A DNA stretch of 64,000 nt from Rhodococcus sp. SBT000017. Its GTDB lineage: Bacteria; Actinomycetota; Actinomycetes; Mycobacteriales; Mycobacteriaceae. Made by a program: the position numbers and the translations under genes. Positions 36,831-45,598 of the stretch are shown one piece after another; within the stretch, counting starts at the first letter, position 1; every line of letters starts with the position of its first letter. The notes under the pieces are model-generated. The model was not told the origin of the DNA. It worked only from the letters and a program-made list of their open reading frames with translations, and ran no database searches. The stretch lies in the NCBI RefSeq assembly GCF_003688915.1, contig NZ_REFU01000002.1, positions 124,001 through 188,000 of the forward strand. Reading direction: 5' to 3'.

Positions 36831-37738
36831 CCGCCGTCCTGGAAAAACCCGACGCACCGACGTCGATACCCCGCCGAAGCTCGTCGCGCACCGGCTGGTT
36901 CCTCGTCGCCCCGGCGATGTCTCTGACCGCCCTGTTCATCGTCATCCCCGGCGCACTTGCGTTGGTGGGCAGTCTTTTTGCCATCGACATCACCAGCGGA
37001 GTCGAGTGGACCTGGGTGGGACTGGACAACTACACCGCTCTGTTCGCCGATTCTGCCGTCCGGCAATCTCTGCTCAACACGGTGCTCTACTGCGCGATGA
37101 CAATCGTCCCGAGCCTGGTGATCGGCTTCTGGCTTGCCGTGCTTGCTCATTCGCTGACTCGGGGCCGCCGGCTGGTGCAGACGCTACTGTTCCTCCCGTT
37201 CACCGCGAATCTCGTCGCGATGGCGGTGGTGTTCCGCTGGATCTTCTCTCTCAACGGCGGGTTCGCCAACGAAATGCTCGCCCTGATCGGGGTCGCGCCA
37301 CTGAACTTCCTGGGAGAGAGCACCTACGCACTTCCCACCGTCGCCGCCGTCGGTGTGTGGCGCGGGGCTGCATTGGCGATGATCCTGTTCCTGTCCGGAC
37401 TGACCAGCATCCCCACCTCCGTCGACGAGGCCTGTGCGGCCGACGGCATCACCGGGCTCACCCGCCTGCGGAGAGTCGTTCTGCCCCTGCTCAAACCGAT
37501 CACGATCTTCGTCACCGTCATGATCGTTCTGCAATCGGTGCAGGTCTTCGACACCATCAACGTCATGACCGGCGGCGGTCCCCTCGGAGCTACCGAAACC
37601 GCACTCACGATGACGTGGCGGCTGGGGTTCGCGTACTACGACCTCGGACAAGCCGCCGCCCTGTCCACCATCCTGCTGCTCGTCCTCATCGCGATCGGCG
37701 TTCTACGCCGGCGCTCCCTCAGCGGAGGAAACCAGTGA
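36827..37738 (+). CDS. Carbohydrate-type ABC transporter permease (MalF/UgpA-like)
   Basis: 303 residues, six or seven membrane helices. After a short cytoplasmic N-terminus comes GWFLVAPAMSLTALFIVIPG. The cytoplasmic EAA loop EACAADGITGLTRLRRVVLP (about residues 203-222) marks it as the first of the two permeases in a CUT1-type importer. It overlaps its neighbours on both sides (ATGA with the esterase, and 4 nt with the second permease), so stoichiometric expression is expected. The substrate cannot be read from the permease. Confidence 0.92.
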   Translation: MTAVLEKPDAPTSIPRRSSSRTGWFLVAPAMSLTALFIVIPGALALVGSLFAIDITSGVEWTWVGLDNYTALFADSAVRQSLLNTVLYCAMTIVPSLVIGFWLAVLAHSLTRGRRLVQTLLFLPFTANLVAMAVVFRWIFSLNGGFANEMLALIGVAPLNFLGESTYALPTVAAVGVWRGAALAMILFLSGLTSIPTSVDEACAADGITGLTRLRRVVLPLLKPITIFVTVMIVLQSVQVFDTINVMTGGGPLGATETALTMTWRLGFAYYDLGQAAALSTILLLVLIAIGVLRRRSLSGGNQ

Positions 37739-38550
37739 TACTTCGCATCGCTCGCATCACCACGATCGTCCTCGCCTGCCTCGTCTCCATCTTCCCCTTC
37801 TACTGGATGCTCCGCACGTCCATCGCCAGCCCCGACTCGGTGATGATGAACGGATTGTCCTGGTTGCCAGACTCGTTCGACCTGAGCAACTACTCCCGCG
37901 CCTGGACCGAGGCCAACCTCGGCCGGGCCATGATCAACGGGGCCGTGGTCACACTCGGCATCCTCGCGCTCCAACTTCTCACCTGCGTCCCGGCTGCGTA
38001 TGCGTTCGCGAAGGTTCCCTTCCGCGGCCGCAGCACGCTGTTCGCACTGACGTTGGCCTGCCTGCTCATTCCCACCCAGGCCACGGCATTGCCGCTCTAC
38101 CTCGGTGTCGGATCGGCCGGGCTCGCCAACACCATGACCGCGCTCATCATCCCCTTCGCCACCAGCGCCTTCGGCATCTTCCTGATGCGACAGCACATGC
38201 TCACTATCCCCGACGCCCTACTCGATGCCGCGAAAGCCGATGGGCTACGGACATTCTCGACGCTCTGGCGCGTCGTCGTCCCCTCGGCCATGCCCGCGAT
38301 CGCCACGTTCTCGGTGTTCTCGATCTTCGTGCACTGGAACGACTACCTCTGGCCCCTTCTCGTCGCTCGCGACGCCTCCCTCCACACACCGCCGCTCGCC
38401 CTCGCGGTCTTCCAGCAAGCCGACACCGGATTCGACTACGGCGCCCTCACCGCCGGTGCCGCCATCATCACCACCCCGATCGTCGTTCTCTTCCTCATCG
38501 CTCAGCGTCGATTCGTAGCCGGCATCGCCGGTGGCGAACTGCCGGGCTGA
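37735..38550 (+). CDS. Carbohydrate-type ABC transporter permease (MalG/UgpE-like)
   Basis: 271 residues from a GTG that overlaps the stop of the first permease (GTGA), with GGAGG upstream. It opens with MILRIARITTIVLACL then FPFYWMLRTSI, typical of MalG-type permeases. The EAA loop is DALLDAAKADGLRTFSTLWR followed by VVVPSAMPAI, and the VHWNDYLWPLLVA segment is characteristic of the family. Six helices are visible. It forms a heterodimeric channel with the product of the gene just upstream. Confidence 0.92.
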   Translation: MILRIARITTIVLACLVSIFPFYWMLRTSIASPDSVMMNGLSWLPDSFDLSNYSRAWTEANLGRAMINGAVVTLGILALQLLTCVPAAYAFAKVPFRGRSTLFALTLACLLIPTQATALPLYLGVGSAGLANTMTALIIPFATSAFGIFLMRQHMLTIPDALLDAAKADGLRTFSTLWRVVVPSAMPAIATFSVFSIFVHWNDYLWPLLVARDASLHTPPLALAVFQQADTGFDYGALTAGAAIITTPIVVLFLIAQRRFVAGIAGGELPG

Positions 38551-38576
38551 CCTCCTCACGAACAGGAATTCATGAC

Positions 38577-39854
38577 ATGACCACGTCCAAACTCGTCCTC
38601 GCGGCGGGCACCCTGTCCATTGCACTGCTCGCTACCGCATGCGGTAGCAGCGATTCCGGCGGCACCACCGCCACCGCAGCCGACATCTCGAGCTGCGACC
38701 CCAACGGCACCACCATCACCGCCCAGTACCTTCCGCAGGGAGACTCTGCCGCGCAGGCAGCTAAAGTGTCCATGGAACAGGAGTTTCCAGGTCTTACCGT
38801 CGAGCTCAAGCCCGGTGGAGACTCCGGCTACGACAAAGCCACTCAGCAGATGGTCGCCGACATCGCCGCGGGATCGCGTCCTGACGTCGCCATGATCGGA
38901 CTCGGCCAGATCCGCTTCTGGGTGGACCAGTACAAGCCGCAGCCCCTCGACACCTCCGCGCTAGCGGAAACCTACGACCAGCGTTTTCTCGACATCGGCA
39001 AGGTCGACGGCACCTCCTACATCGCGCCGTTCCAGGTCTCGATCCCCGTGCTATACACCAATACAACGATGACCGAAAGTGCAGGCGTGACTGCCCCGCC
39101 GACATCGACGTCCCAATGGCTCGACGACGCCGCAACCGTCAAAGCTGCGACTGGATCTGCGTCCGTGTCGCTCCCCCGCGACCAGATTGCCGACTGGGTT
39201 GCGCAGGCCATGATCCAGAGCGCCGGAGCAACATTTGTCGACGCCGAGGGTAAGCCCGGTTTCGACAACGACGAGGGACGAGCCGGAATGGGCATCTACG
39301 CAGAGCTCGGCGCACAGAAACTGCAGGACCCCATCGGAGCCAATGATGCTCTGACGCAATTCAACACCGGCAATCTCGCCTACATGGTGACCTCACCGGC
39401 CAGTGCAGCGAGCATCAAGAAGGCCATCGGCGACAAGTTCGACTGGACCGTCACCGCGATGCCGGTCCCCGACGGCGGCGAAGCCTCGCTCCCCGCAGGC
39501 GGAAACGGATGGATGGTGCTCTCCGAGGACCCGTGCAAGGCAGCGTTCGGCAACGCGCTGATCGGCCACATGCTCGATCCCCAGGTGATCACCGAAAGCT
39601 CGAAGTCGTTCAGCTACATACCCGTCGACACCGAAGCTGCGGCGACGCTGGCCGCCGATCCCGACGCACAGTCCCAGCTCGGCTTCGCCTGGACCTACAC
39701 CGGTACCCCCACACCGTGGGGTGGCTGGCACGGCGATGCAACTCCGAAGGTGAACCAGTTCATTCAGGACATGGTGCAGCGCCTCACCGGCGGCGAACCG
39801 CTCGACGCCGTCATGACCGACACCGTACGTCGTATCGATGCGGCGGTGCGCTGA
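38577..39854 (+). CDS. ABC transporter substrate-binding lipoprotein (sugar type)
   Basis: 425 residues. Lipoprotein signal peptide MTTSKLVLAAGTLSIALLAT then AC (lipid Cys 22). The mature protein has the cluster-B binding-protein pattern: EFPGLTVELKPGG, VADIAAGSRPDVAMIGLG, YIAPFQVSIPVLYTNTTM and LPAGGNGWMVLSED. UgpB and related glycerol-phosphate or phosphosugar binders belong to this group, which would suit the phosphatases in the operon, but ligand identity is inference. It lies 26 bases after the second permease. Confidence 0.9.
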   Translation: MTTSKLVLAAGTLSIALLATACGSSDSGGTTATAADISSCDPNGTTITAQYLPQGDSAAQAAKVSMEQEFPGLTVELKPGGDSGYDKATQQMVADIAAGSRPDVAMIGLGQIRFWVDQYKPQPLDTSALAETYDQRFLDIGKVDGTSYIAPFQVSIPVLYTNTTMTESAGVTAPPTSTSQWLDDAATVKAATGSASVSLPRDQIADWVAQAMIQSAGATFVDAEGKPGFDNDEGRAGMGIYAELGAQKLQDPIGANDALTQFNTGNLAYMVTSPASAASIKKAIGDKFDWTVTAMPVPDGGEASLPAGGNGWMVLSEDPCKAAFGNALIGHMLDPQVITESSKSFSYIPVDTEAAATLAADPDAQSQLGFAWTYTGTPTPWGGWHGDATPKVNQFIQDMVQRLTGGEPLDAVMTDTVRRIDAAVR

Positions 39855-39855
39855 C

Positions 39856-40911
39856 ATGAGCAGCATCTCATTGACCAACGTGATCAAGACCTTCGGCGAA
39901 CTTCGCGCCATCGACAACGTGTCGATCGAGGTCGCCAGCGGTGAGAGCCTCGTCGTGCTCGGCCCGTCCGGATCGGGCAAGTCGACGCTCCTGCGCGTCA
40001 TCGCCGGCCTCGAGCTGCAGGACTCCGGCGACATCACCATCGGCGGCGTACCCCAAACTCACCTGCCTCCGCACAAGCGCGACGTTGCCATCGTGTTCCA
40101 GAACTTCGCGCTCTATCCGCATCTCTCGGCCTTCGACAACATCGCCCTCGGCCTTCGTCATGGGTTGAAACTCTCTCGGGCCGAGGCACAGTCACGAGCC
40201 GACGACGTCGCACAGCGTCTGGAAATCACGGAGCTGCTGGGCCGTCGTCCGCGAGCGATGTCCGGTGGTCAGCGTCAACGCGTCGCGTTGGCGCGGGCAT
40301 TGGCGCGTCGGTCGGGGGTGGTGTTGCTCGACGAGCCGCTCTCGGGCCTCGACGCGCAGTTGCGATTGACGTTGCGCTCGGAGATCGCGTCGCTGCTCCG
40401 TAGTACCGGTGCGACCACCCTGCACGTCACCCACGATCAGAACGATGCCATGGCGATGGCCGACCGCATCGCCGTGGTGCGCGGCGGCGTCATCGAACAA
40501 CTGGGCACACCGGAGGACCTGTACGCGCGTCCGAACAGCCTGTTCGTCGCCGGCTTCATCGGCTCCCCGGCCATGAACCTGCTCGACGGCTCGTCGGGGG
40601 CGTTCGGCCCGGTACGGTCCGGAATGACCCTGGGTATCCGTCCCGAACACGTCAAGTTGGGTGGCCACGGGGACTGGACGTTCGACGGAGTTGTCAAGAC
40701 GGTCGAACACGAGGGGCCGTCGAAGATCGTGCACCTGGACGTATCCGGGCAGCCGGTGATCGCTCGAGTGCAGCCTCAGGAGGACGTACAGCCGGACACG
40801 GTGGTGCCGCTCTCGTGCACCTCGGCCGATGTGCATGTGTTCGACAGTGAGTCGGGGCTCGCTCTGGGTACTGCGGATACGGTGTGGGACAGAGCGGTGG
40901 TGTCGCAATGA
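39856..40911 (+). CDS. ABC transporter ATPase (UgpC/MalK-like)
   Basis: 351 residues. Walker A GPSGSGKSTLL, Q-loop VFQNFALYPHLS, signature MSGGQRQRVALARAL, Walker B GVVLLDEPLSGLD, switch His in LHVTHDQNDAMAMAD. A C-terminal regulatory TOBE/MDR domain (about 240-351) includes GMTLGIRPEHVKLG. This is the length and layout of MalK/UgpC. The start is two bases after the stop of the binding-protein gene; an in-frame ATG six codons upstream overlaps it and is less likely. It powers import by the two permeases. Confidence 0.92.
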   Translation: MSSISLTNVIKTFGELRAIDNVSIEVASGESLVVLGPSGSGKSTLLRVIAGLELQDSGDITIGGVPQTHLPPHKRDVAIVFQNFALYPHLSAFDNIALGLRHGLKLSRAEAQSRADDVAQRLEITELLGRRPRAMSGGQRQRVALARALARRSGVVLLDEPLSGLDAQLRLTLRSEIASLLRSTGATTLHVTHDQNDAMAMADRIAVVRGGVIEQLGTPEDLYARPNSLFVAGFIGSPAMNLLDGSSGAFGPVRSGMTLGIRPEHVKLGGHGDWTFDGVVKTVEHEGPSKIVHLDVSGQPVIARVQPQEDVQPDTVVPLSCTSADVHVFDSESGLALGTADTVWDRAVVSQ

Positions 40912-41531
40912 CCTCGACGACCGACCGCGAAACACTGGTGGTGTTCGACTGGAACGGCACCGTCATGGACGACGTGTCCCGCGCCACGAATGCCATGAAT
41001 CAGGTTCTCTCGCACTACGACCGAGACGACATCACCGAGGACGATGTTCGGCGTACATTCCGTTTGCCGATGACCGAATGGACCACAGCGCTCGGTCTCC
41101 CCGATGAGGCAGCGGACCTGTGGAGCGTCGAAGTCTCCTTCCTCGACGCCGCGGCCCGCCCCGAGGCTCACGCCGTGCTCCTCGAATTACGTTCGGCCGG
41201 TGTCGTTGTGGGCGTTGCATCCGCGGCTTCCGAAGCCGCCGTGGTTGCCGACGCCCGACGCTGCGGACTCATCGACGTCATCGACCTACTGGCCACGGGC
41301 GTATCCGACAAGACCGAGTACCTGCGATCGGTTCGTCGACTCGCAGACCGCGCGGTGTACGTCGGGGACTGCGAATACGACGTGGAATGTGCGCGTGCTG
41401 CCGGTTTCGAGGCGGTGGCGATCGCCGGCGGATACCGAAGTGTGGCGGATCTGGAATCCGCCATGCCGGATGTCGTGGTGACCGATCTCGGCGACGTAGC
41501 CGGACTGGTCACGGCAACGATTCGATCGTAG
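40908..41531 (+). CDS. HAD-superfamily phosphatase
   Basis: 207 residues. Motif I VVFDWNGTVMDD (Asp nucleophile and general acid Asp are replaced by D-x-N; the N is unusual but known in the superfamily), motif II VGVASAASEAA, Lys in GVSDKTEYLRSV, and motif IV VYVGDCEYDVECARAAG. A helical cap lies between motifs I and II. It is probably a phosphoglycolate-phosphatase-like enzyme acting on a small phosphorylated product. The start overlaps the ATPase stop by ATGA, making it the last gene of the six-gene operon that begins at 34731. Confidence 0.88.
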   Translation: MTSTTDRETLVVFDWNGTVMDDVSRATNAMNQVLSHYDRDDITEDDVRRTFRLPMTEWTTALGLPDEAADLWSVEVSFLDAAARPEAHAVLLELRSAGVVVGVASAASEAAVVADARRCGLIDVIDLLATGVSDKTEYLRSVRRLADRAVYVGDCEYDVECARAAGFEAVAIAGGYRSVADLESAMPDVVVTDLGDVAGLVTATIRS

Positions 41532-41624
41532 GCCCGCGAGCCTCCACAGTGCCGAGGGGTTGTCGCATCGAGAGATCCGATCTATGGTTCTCCGTAATTA
41601 CGGAATAACGGATGGGAGAACTCG

Positions 41625-42731
41625 ATGCGACGCTCGACCTGGATCTCGGCAGCTTGTGCAGCTGCGCTGTTGGTGGGCGGATGCGCCACCGACACCGACG
41701 CAACTGCAGCGACCACCACTACTCCGACGCCGGAGAACTGCGCTCCCGTCACCTCGACGGACCTCGCGACCGAGGACGGATGGATCGGGCTGATCGATCA
41801 AGCACCCGACACCGTCAGCCTCGTGATCGACGACGGACGCGGCCGAACCGTCGAACATCGGGCAGACCAACAGCAGGTACTCGCCTCCGCGATCAAAGTG
41901 GTGCATCTCGCCGCCTACGCGCAGGCCGTCGCAAACGGCACCATCGACCCCAACGAGCAAGTGGCCCTCTCGGATTGGGAGCGGTGGTATCTTCCCGGCA
42001 CCGACGCCAATGCACATCCGAAGGCCTTGACCCGGTTGGGTATTGCGAACGCCGGCACCAACGCAACCGACCCCAATGCCACGGTCCGCATCGATGACAT
42101 GGTCTCGGCCATGATCCAGGAGAGCGACAATTCGGTGCCCGACTACCTCCGATACCGACTCGGCGATCAAGCACTCGTCGACGGCGCAGCAGCCGGAGGT
42201 TGGGAGAACTTCGAGCCGCCGAGCATGGTGGCCGACATGCTCTCGGTCTTCGATCCCGAACTTGCCGATGCCGATACCTGGGAGACCGCCCAGAAGTGGG
42301 CATTCGACCCGCAGTTCCGGGCCCAGGTCGAGGCGTCCGTGCAAGTGCCGACCTTCGAAGACCAGGCCGCCAGGGTTGAGAGCAGTTTCCGCGGCGGTTC
42401 GGCCGAAGAATTGAACGGAATGTATCGCGCCTTCACGGACGGGACCTACGGCGACGCATCCGACACCATTCTGCGCCAACTGGAATGGCAACCCGCAGGT
42501 GACGGCGTTCTCGGTGTCGGCTTCAAAGGTGGCAGCCTCCCCGGTGTGCTGACTCAGGGTTTTGAGCTGCGCCGCAATGACGGAACTGTCGCGACGGCGG
42601 TGTGGCTCATCGATGGTCTTTCTGCAGACAGATTCGAGCAAGCGTATGCAGGAGCCGGCGCGCAACAGCAACTCATCGTCGATGCGATGCTCTCGCCCGA
42701 GGTTCTAGACCGGATAGCCTGCGTGGTGTGA
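41625..42731 (+). CDS. Beta-lactamase/penicillin-binding-fold serine hydrolase, lipoprotein
   Basis: 368 residues. Signal peptide ending ALLVGGC (lipid Cys 20). The active-site serine motif SxxK is SAIK (88-91) within VLASAIKVVHLAAY, the SDN motif is at 167-169 (QESDNSVPDYL), and a KGG (FKGGSLPG, about residue 310) takes the place of KTG. This is the class A beta-lactamase fold, but the sequence diverges from classical beta-lactamases and there is no typical omega-loop Glu, so peptidoglycan or ester hydrolysis is as likely as resistance. It overlaps the regulator gene downstream by GTGA. Confidence 0.8.
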   Translation: MRRSTWISAACAAALLVGGCATDTDATAATTTTPTPENCAPVTSTDLATEDGWIGLIDQAPDTVSLVIDDGRGRTVEHRADQQQVLASAIKVVHLAAYAQAVANGTIDPNEQVALSDWERWYLPGTDANAHPKALTRLGIANAGTNATDPNATVRIDDMVSAMIQESDNSVPDYLRYRLGDQALVDGAAAGGWENFEPPSMVADMLSVFDPELADADTWETAQKWAFDPQFRAQVEASVQVPTFEDQAARVESSFRGGSAEELNGMYRAFTDGTYGDASDTILRQLEWQPAGDGVLGVGFKGGSLPGVLTQGFELRRNDGTVATAVWLIDGLSADRFEQAYAGAGAQQQLIVDAMLSPEVLDRIACVV

Positions 42732-43201
42732 GTTCAAAGTTCGAGTCGAGACTGGCAGAGCTGGAAGCCCGCGTTGCCGAGCTTGAACGACGCGGCGCTC
42801 CCCAGCAGCTCGACGCCACCCCGTCGACCGGCGGCATGATCGCCTACCAAGGCGACGTACATCTGCACGGCACGGTCCGCTGGGACATCGGCTACTCCCC
42901 CGACGCCATCGTGGAACTACCGGTGCCCTCCGCGTCGGAAGTTCTTGCTGCTCTGGGACATCCGGTGCGGCTGCAGATCGTGCGAACACTGCTGCGAGGC
43001 CCCGCGAACGCGGCGGATCTGCACGCGGCGGTGGGAGTCGGCTCGTCCGGTCAGATCTATCACCACCTCAAGACGCTGAGCTCGGCGAACATCGTCGAGC
43101 AGCAGGGCCGCGGTGACTACCGAATCGCCGCGAAGCGCGTCGTGCCGGTGCTTGTTTCGATGCTCGCTGCTGCCGATATTGCCGGCGACCTGGGTACCTG
43201 A
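42728..43201 (+). CDS. ArsR-like winged-helix regulator with N-terminal coiled coil
   Basis: 157 residues from a GTG overlapping the hydrolase stop (GTGA). A short coiled coil (SRLAELEARVAELERRGAP) and a beta segment (GGMIAYQGDVHLHGTVRW) precede a winged helix-turn-helix: VLAALGHPVRLQIVRTLLRG, NAADLHAAVG, GQIYHHLKTLSSANIVEQ, then a wing with GRGDYRIA and a final dimer helix. There are no metal-binding Cys. It is probably a DNA-binding repressor, translated with the beta-lactamase-fold lipoprotein; it may regulate that gene, though its site was not identified. Confidence 0.82.
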   Translation: MSSKFESRLAELEARVAELERRGAPQQLDATPSTGGMIAYQGDVHLHGTVRWDIGYSPDAIVELPVPSASEVLAALGHPVRLQIVRTLLRGPANAADLHAAVGVGSSGQIYHHLKTLSSANIVEQQGRGDYRIAAKRVVPVLVSMLAAADIAGDLGT

Positions 43202-43212
43202 CGCCAAGCCGG

Positions 43213-43500
43213 TCAGGGAACAATCACCAGTCCAGCACCGGGGAGCAGAGTGTCGAGATACGGCGAGCCCCACCGGTCGCCGTTCGAGTAGTCCTTGGTG
43301 TGCGTCACCGTCACCACCACGGGACCCGTCCCGGTGTTCGCGACCACCTCGAGCGGCAGATCTTCCCGTCCGTAGGACCCCTCCGCCGGCGGTGTCGGAT
43401 CGTCTTGCCAGTGCCGAAGGTCGGCAGCACCCGTTGCGCCTGTCGCCAAGTTCCGCCAGCTCAGGTTGAGATACCGATAGGGATACTGATCAGCGAGCCT
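43213..43500 (-). CDS. Small protein downstream of the monooxygenase
   Basis: 95 residues from ATG (MRLADQYPYRYLNLSWRNL). The start overlaps the end of the monooxygenase gene by 11 nt, so it is the second gene of that transcript. It has a beta-rich, Trp/Tyr/Thr-containing sequence (VVANTGTGPVVVTVTHTKDY) and no signal peptide or cysteine. I do not recognise the family. An ATG eight codons upstream is possible but lies further inside the monooxygenase gene. Confidence 0.6.
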   Translation of the reverse strand, partial: RLADQYPYRYLNLSWRNLATGATGAADLRHWQDDPTPPAEGSYGREDLPLEVVANTGTGPVVVTVTHTKDYSNGDRWGSPYLDTLLPGAGLVIVP

Positions 43501-45415
43501 CATCCACGCGAGGCTCCATGACAAAGTCGTTCAGATCGGCCCGCCGCGTCATTTCCCAGTAGTCGACGATGCGCCATGGCAGTGTCGAGACGACGCGTCC
43601 GGCGTCGTTGCGGTACCAGTTGTCCGTGCCGCCGTGCGACCAGATCATCTTTGCATGCGCCTCGTCGTGCTTGCGGACGTACTCCGCCTCCACGTCGGCC
43701 TTGCACTCGATGGCTCCGATTCGCTTGTCCACCATGTCGTTCAGCACATCGATGATGTACCGCACCTGACATTCGGCGATGGTGATGTAACTACCCCCGT
43801 GGCCCAATACCGTTCCGGGACCGCAGGTGATGAAGAAGTTCGGGAAGTCCGGGACGGTGATGCCGAGATACGCGTGCGCATCCTCCGGGCCCCAAATATC
43901 ACGGATGGACTCCCCCGATCGTCCGCGCACATCGATCGGCGTCAACAGCTTGTGGGTCTCGAAGCCCGTCGCGAGAATCACCACATCGACCTCGGTCTCC
44001 GAACCATCCCGTGCAACAACCGAGTTGGCGGTGATCGAGGAGACGGCGTCGGCGATGAGGGTGACGTTGTCGCGCTTGAGCGCGGCATACCAACCGTTGT
44101 CGAGCAGCATCCGCTTACCGAAGGGCGGGTAATCGGGGAGCGACTTCTCGATCAGATCCGGTCGGCCCTCGAGCTCGGCTTCGATGTAGCGAGTGAATAC
44201 CCGTCGATGCGCGTCATTCATCGGGTTGATCGAACGCTGCGGATGCTCCCACTCGGGGTCGACCTGCAGCGAGCTGTGCACGCGGTCGTTGAAGTTCCAC
44301 GCCAGCCTGGTGCGGTACCAAAGCCGATACAGCGGAACGACATCCATCAGATAGTTGGCGTCGTCGCCCATCTCGGTGAAATACACGTCACTCGACGACA
44401 CCCACTGCGGCGAACGCTGAAAGACCGTCGCATGCCCCACCGTCGACGCGATGGCCGGCAGCACCTGCATGGCACTGGCCCCGGTGCCGACGATGGCGAC
44501 GCGCTTACCGGCCAGATCCAGATGGCCCGGCCAGTTCGCCGTGTGGAAGATCGGCCCGTCGAACGACTCGAGCCCAGGAATGTGAGGCACCTTCGGCCGA
44601 TTGAGCTGACCGGTCGCGGTGATCACCACATCGGCGGTCAAAGTCTCGCCGTCGACCGTCGTCACGGTCCAGCCCTGCCTCTGCGCGTCGTACTCGGCGG
44701 TCGCCACCTCGGTATCGAAGCGAATGCGTTGCCGCAGATCGTGTTCGGACGCGACATCGCTGAGGTACTGCCACACCTCGTCGCGCTTGCCGAAGTGGGT
44801 GCTCCAGGCCCGCGGCGCGAAGGAGTAGGAATACAGGTGACTCGGGGTGTCGACGCCCGCACCAGGGTAGGTGTTCTCGAACCAGCCTCCGCCCACGTCG
44901 GTGTTCTTCTCCAGCACCATGTGACTGATGCCCGCCTCGTCCAGCTTGATGGAAGCGAGCATGCCGGAGACACCGGCACCGATCACGATGACCGACAGAT
45001 CGTTCGGAGCCGCCACCGGAGTGTCCGAGGCGGTGAAGCCCATGTCCTCGGCGACCATGACACCGAACTCGGGAGGAACTTGCTCACCGACGGCCACGCT
45101 GATCATCTCGACGAGGTGCTCCGGGTCGGGTGAGGGCACCGCCATGGGCGCACCGTCGTGGAACGCGCAGATCGCATCGAGCGCCGCGGAACGGATGCGG
45201 TCGGCAACTGCGTCGTCGAATCCGCCCGTGTCGTTGTTGTCCATGCCCCGACTACGCGTCGGGCGATACGGATCGGCGAGCCACATGGGATCGCCGGTCA
45301 ACTGATAGAGCACCGCCACCAAAGAGGGCAGGTTGGCCGCGGTGAGTGCGCGCGAGAGCCGATCTCGATCGATCCGACCCACGGTTTCCGCAGCCGTTGC
45401 TGCGTCTGTGGACAC
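43490..45415 (-). CDS. Baeyer-Villiger monooxygenase, 4-hydroxyacetophenone-monooxygenase type
   Basis: 641 residues from a GTG preceded by AGGAGG-TACCG. FAD motif VIVIGAGVSGMLAS, followed by the Baeyer-Villiger fingerprint FDGPIFHTANWPGH (FxGxxxHxxxWP) and NADPH motif VAIVGTGASAMQ. The helical N-terminal extension of about 135 residues before the FAD motif is the trait of the HAPMO group, which oxidises ketones (for example aryl ketones) to esters using NADPH and O2. It is divergent from the nitroreductase gene, and an acyl-CoA ligase, regulator and esterase follow on the other strand. Confidence 0.9.
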   Translation of the reverse strand: MSTDAATAAETVGRIDRDRLSRALTAANLPSLVAVLYQLTGDPMWLADPYRPTRSRGMDNNDTGGFDDAVADRIRSAALDAICAFHDGAPMAVPSPDPEHLVEMISVAVGEQVPPEFGVMVAEDMGFTASDTPVAAPNDLSVIVIGAGVSGMLASIKLDEAGISHMVLEKNTDVGGGWFENTYPGAGVDTPSHLYSYSFAPRAWSTHFGKRDEVWQYLSDVASEHDLRQRIRFDTEVATAEYDAQRQGWTVTTVDGETLTADVVITATGQLNRPKVPHIPGLESFDGPIFHTANWPGHLDLAGKRVAIVGTGASAMQVLPAIASTVGHATVFQRSPQWVSSSDVYFTEMGDDANYLMDVVPLYRLWYRTRLAWNFNDRVHSSLQVDPEWEHPQRSINPMNDAHRRVFTRYIEAELEGRPDLIEKSLPDYPPFGKRMLLDNGWYAALKRDNVTLIADAVSSITANSVVARDGSETEVDVVILATGFETHKLLTPIDVRGRSGESIRDIWGPEDAHAYLGITVPDFPNFFITCGPGTVLGHGGSYITIAECQVRYIIDVLNDMVDKRIGAIECKADVEAEYVRKHDEAHAKMIWSHGGTDNWYRNDAGRVVSTLPWRIVDYWEMTRRADLNDFVMEPRVDEAR

Positions 45416-45461
45416 CGGTACCTCCTGTTGCGAGCTGCTCCATCCGACTCCGACAACTCAA

Positions 45462-45475
45462 CTAACCATGGTTAG
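45462..45475. promoter_or_regulatory. Perfect 14-bp palindrome, probable operator of the divergent cluster
   Basis: CTAACCATGGTTAG is a perfect palindrome between the divergent starts of the monooxygenase (45415) and nitroreductase (45599). Its size and position fit a TetR-family operator, and a TetR regulator is encoded in the same cluster at 47848-48474. That regulator is the natural candidate, by inference. The site is 47 bases before the monooxygenase start and could block both promoters. Confidence 0.55.
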
Positions 45476-45598
45476 GCAATTTTGCGCAAGGGATTCGCGA
45501 TCTCGAGATTCACAGCTTTTGGACCCTTGACAATGTGGCCCACGCCACATGATGCTTCATGGCACTACCTAACAGCGGACAGGCGAAGGGAAACACCC

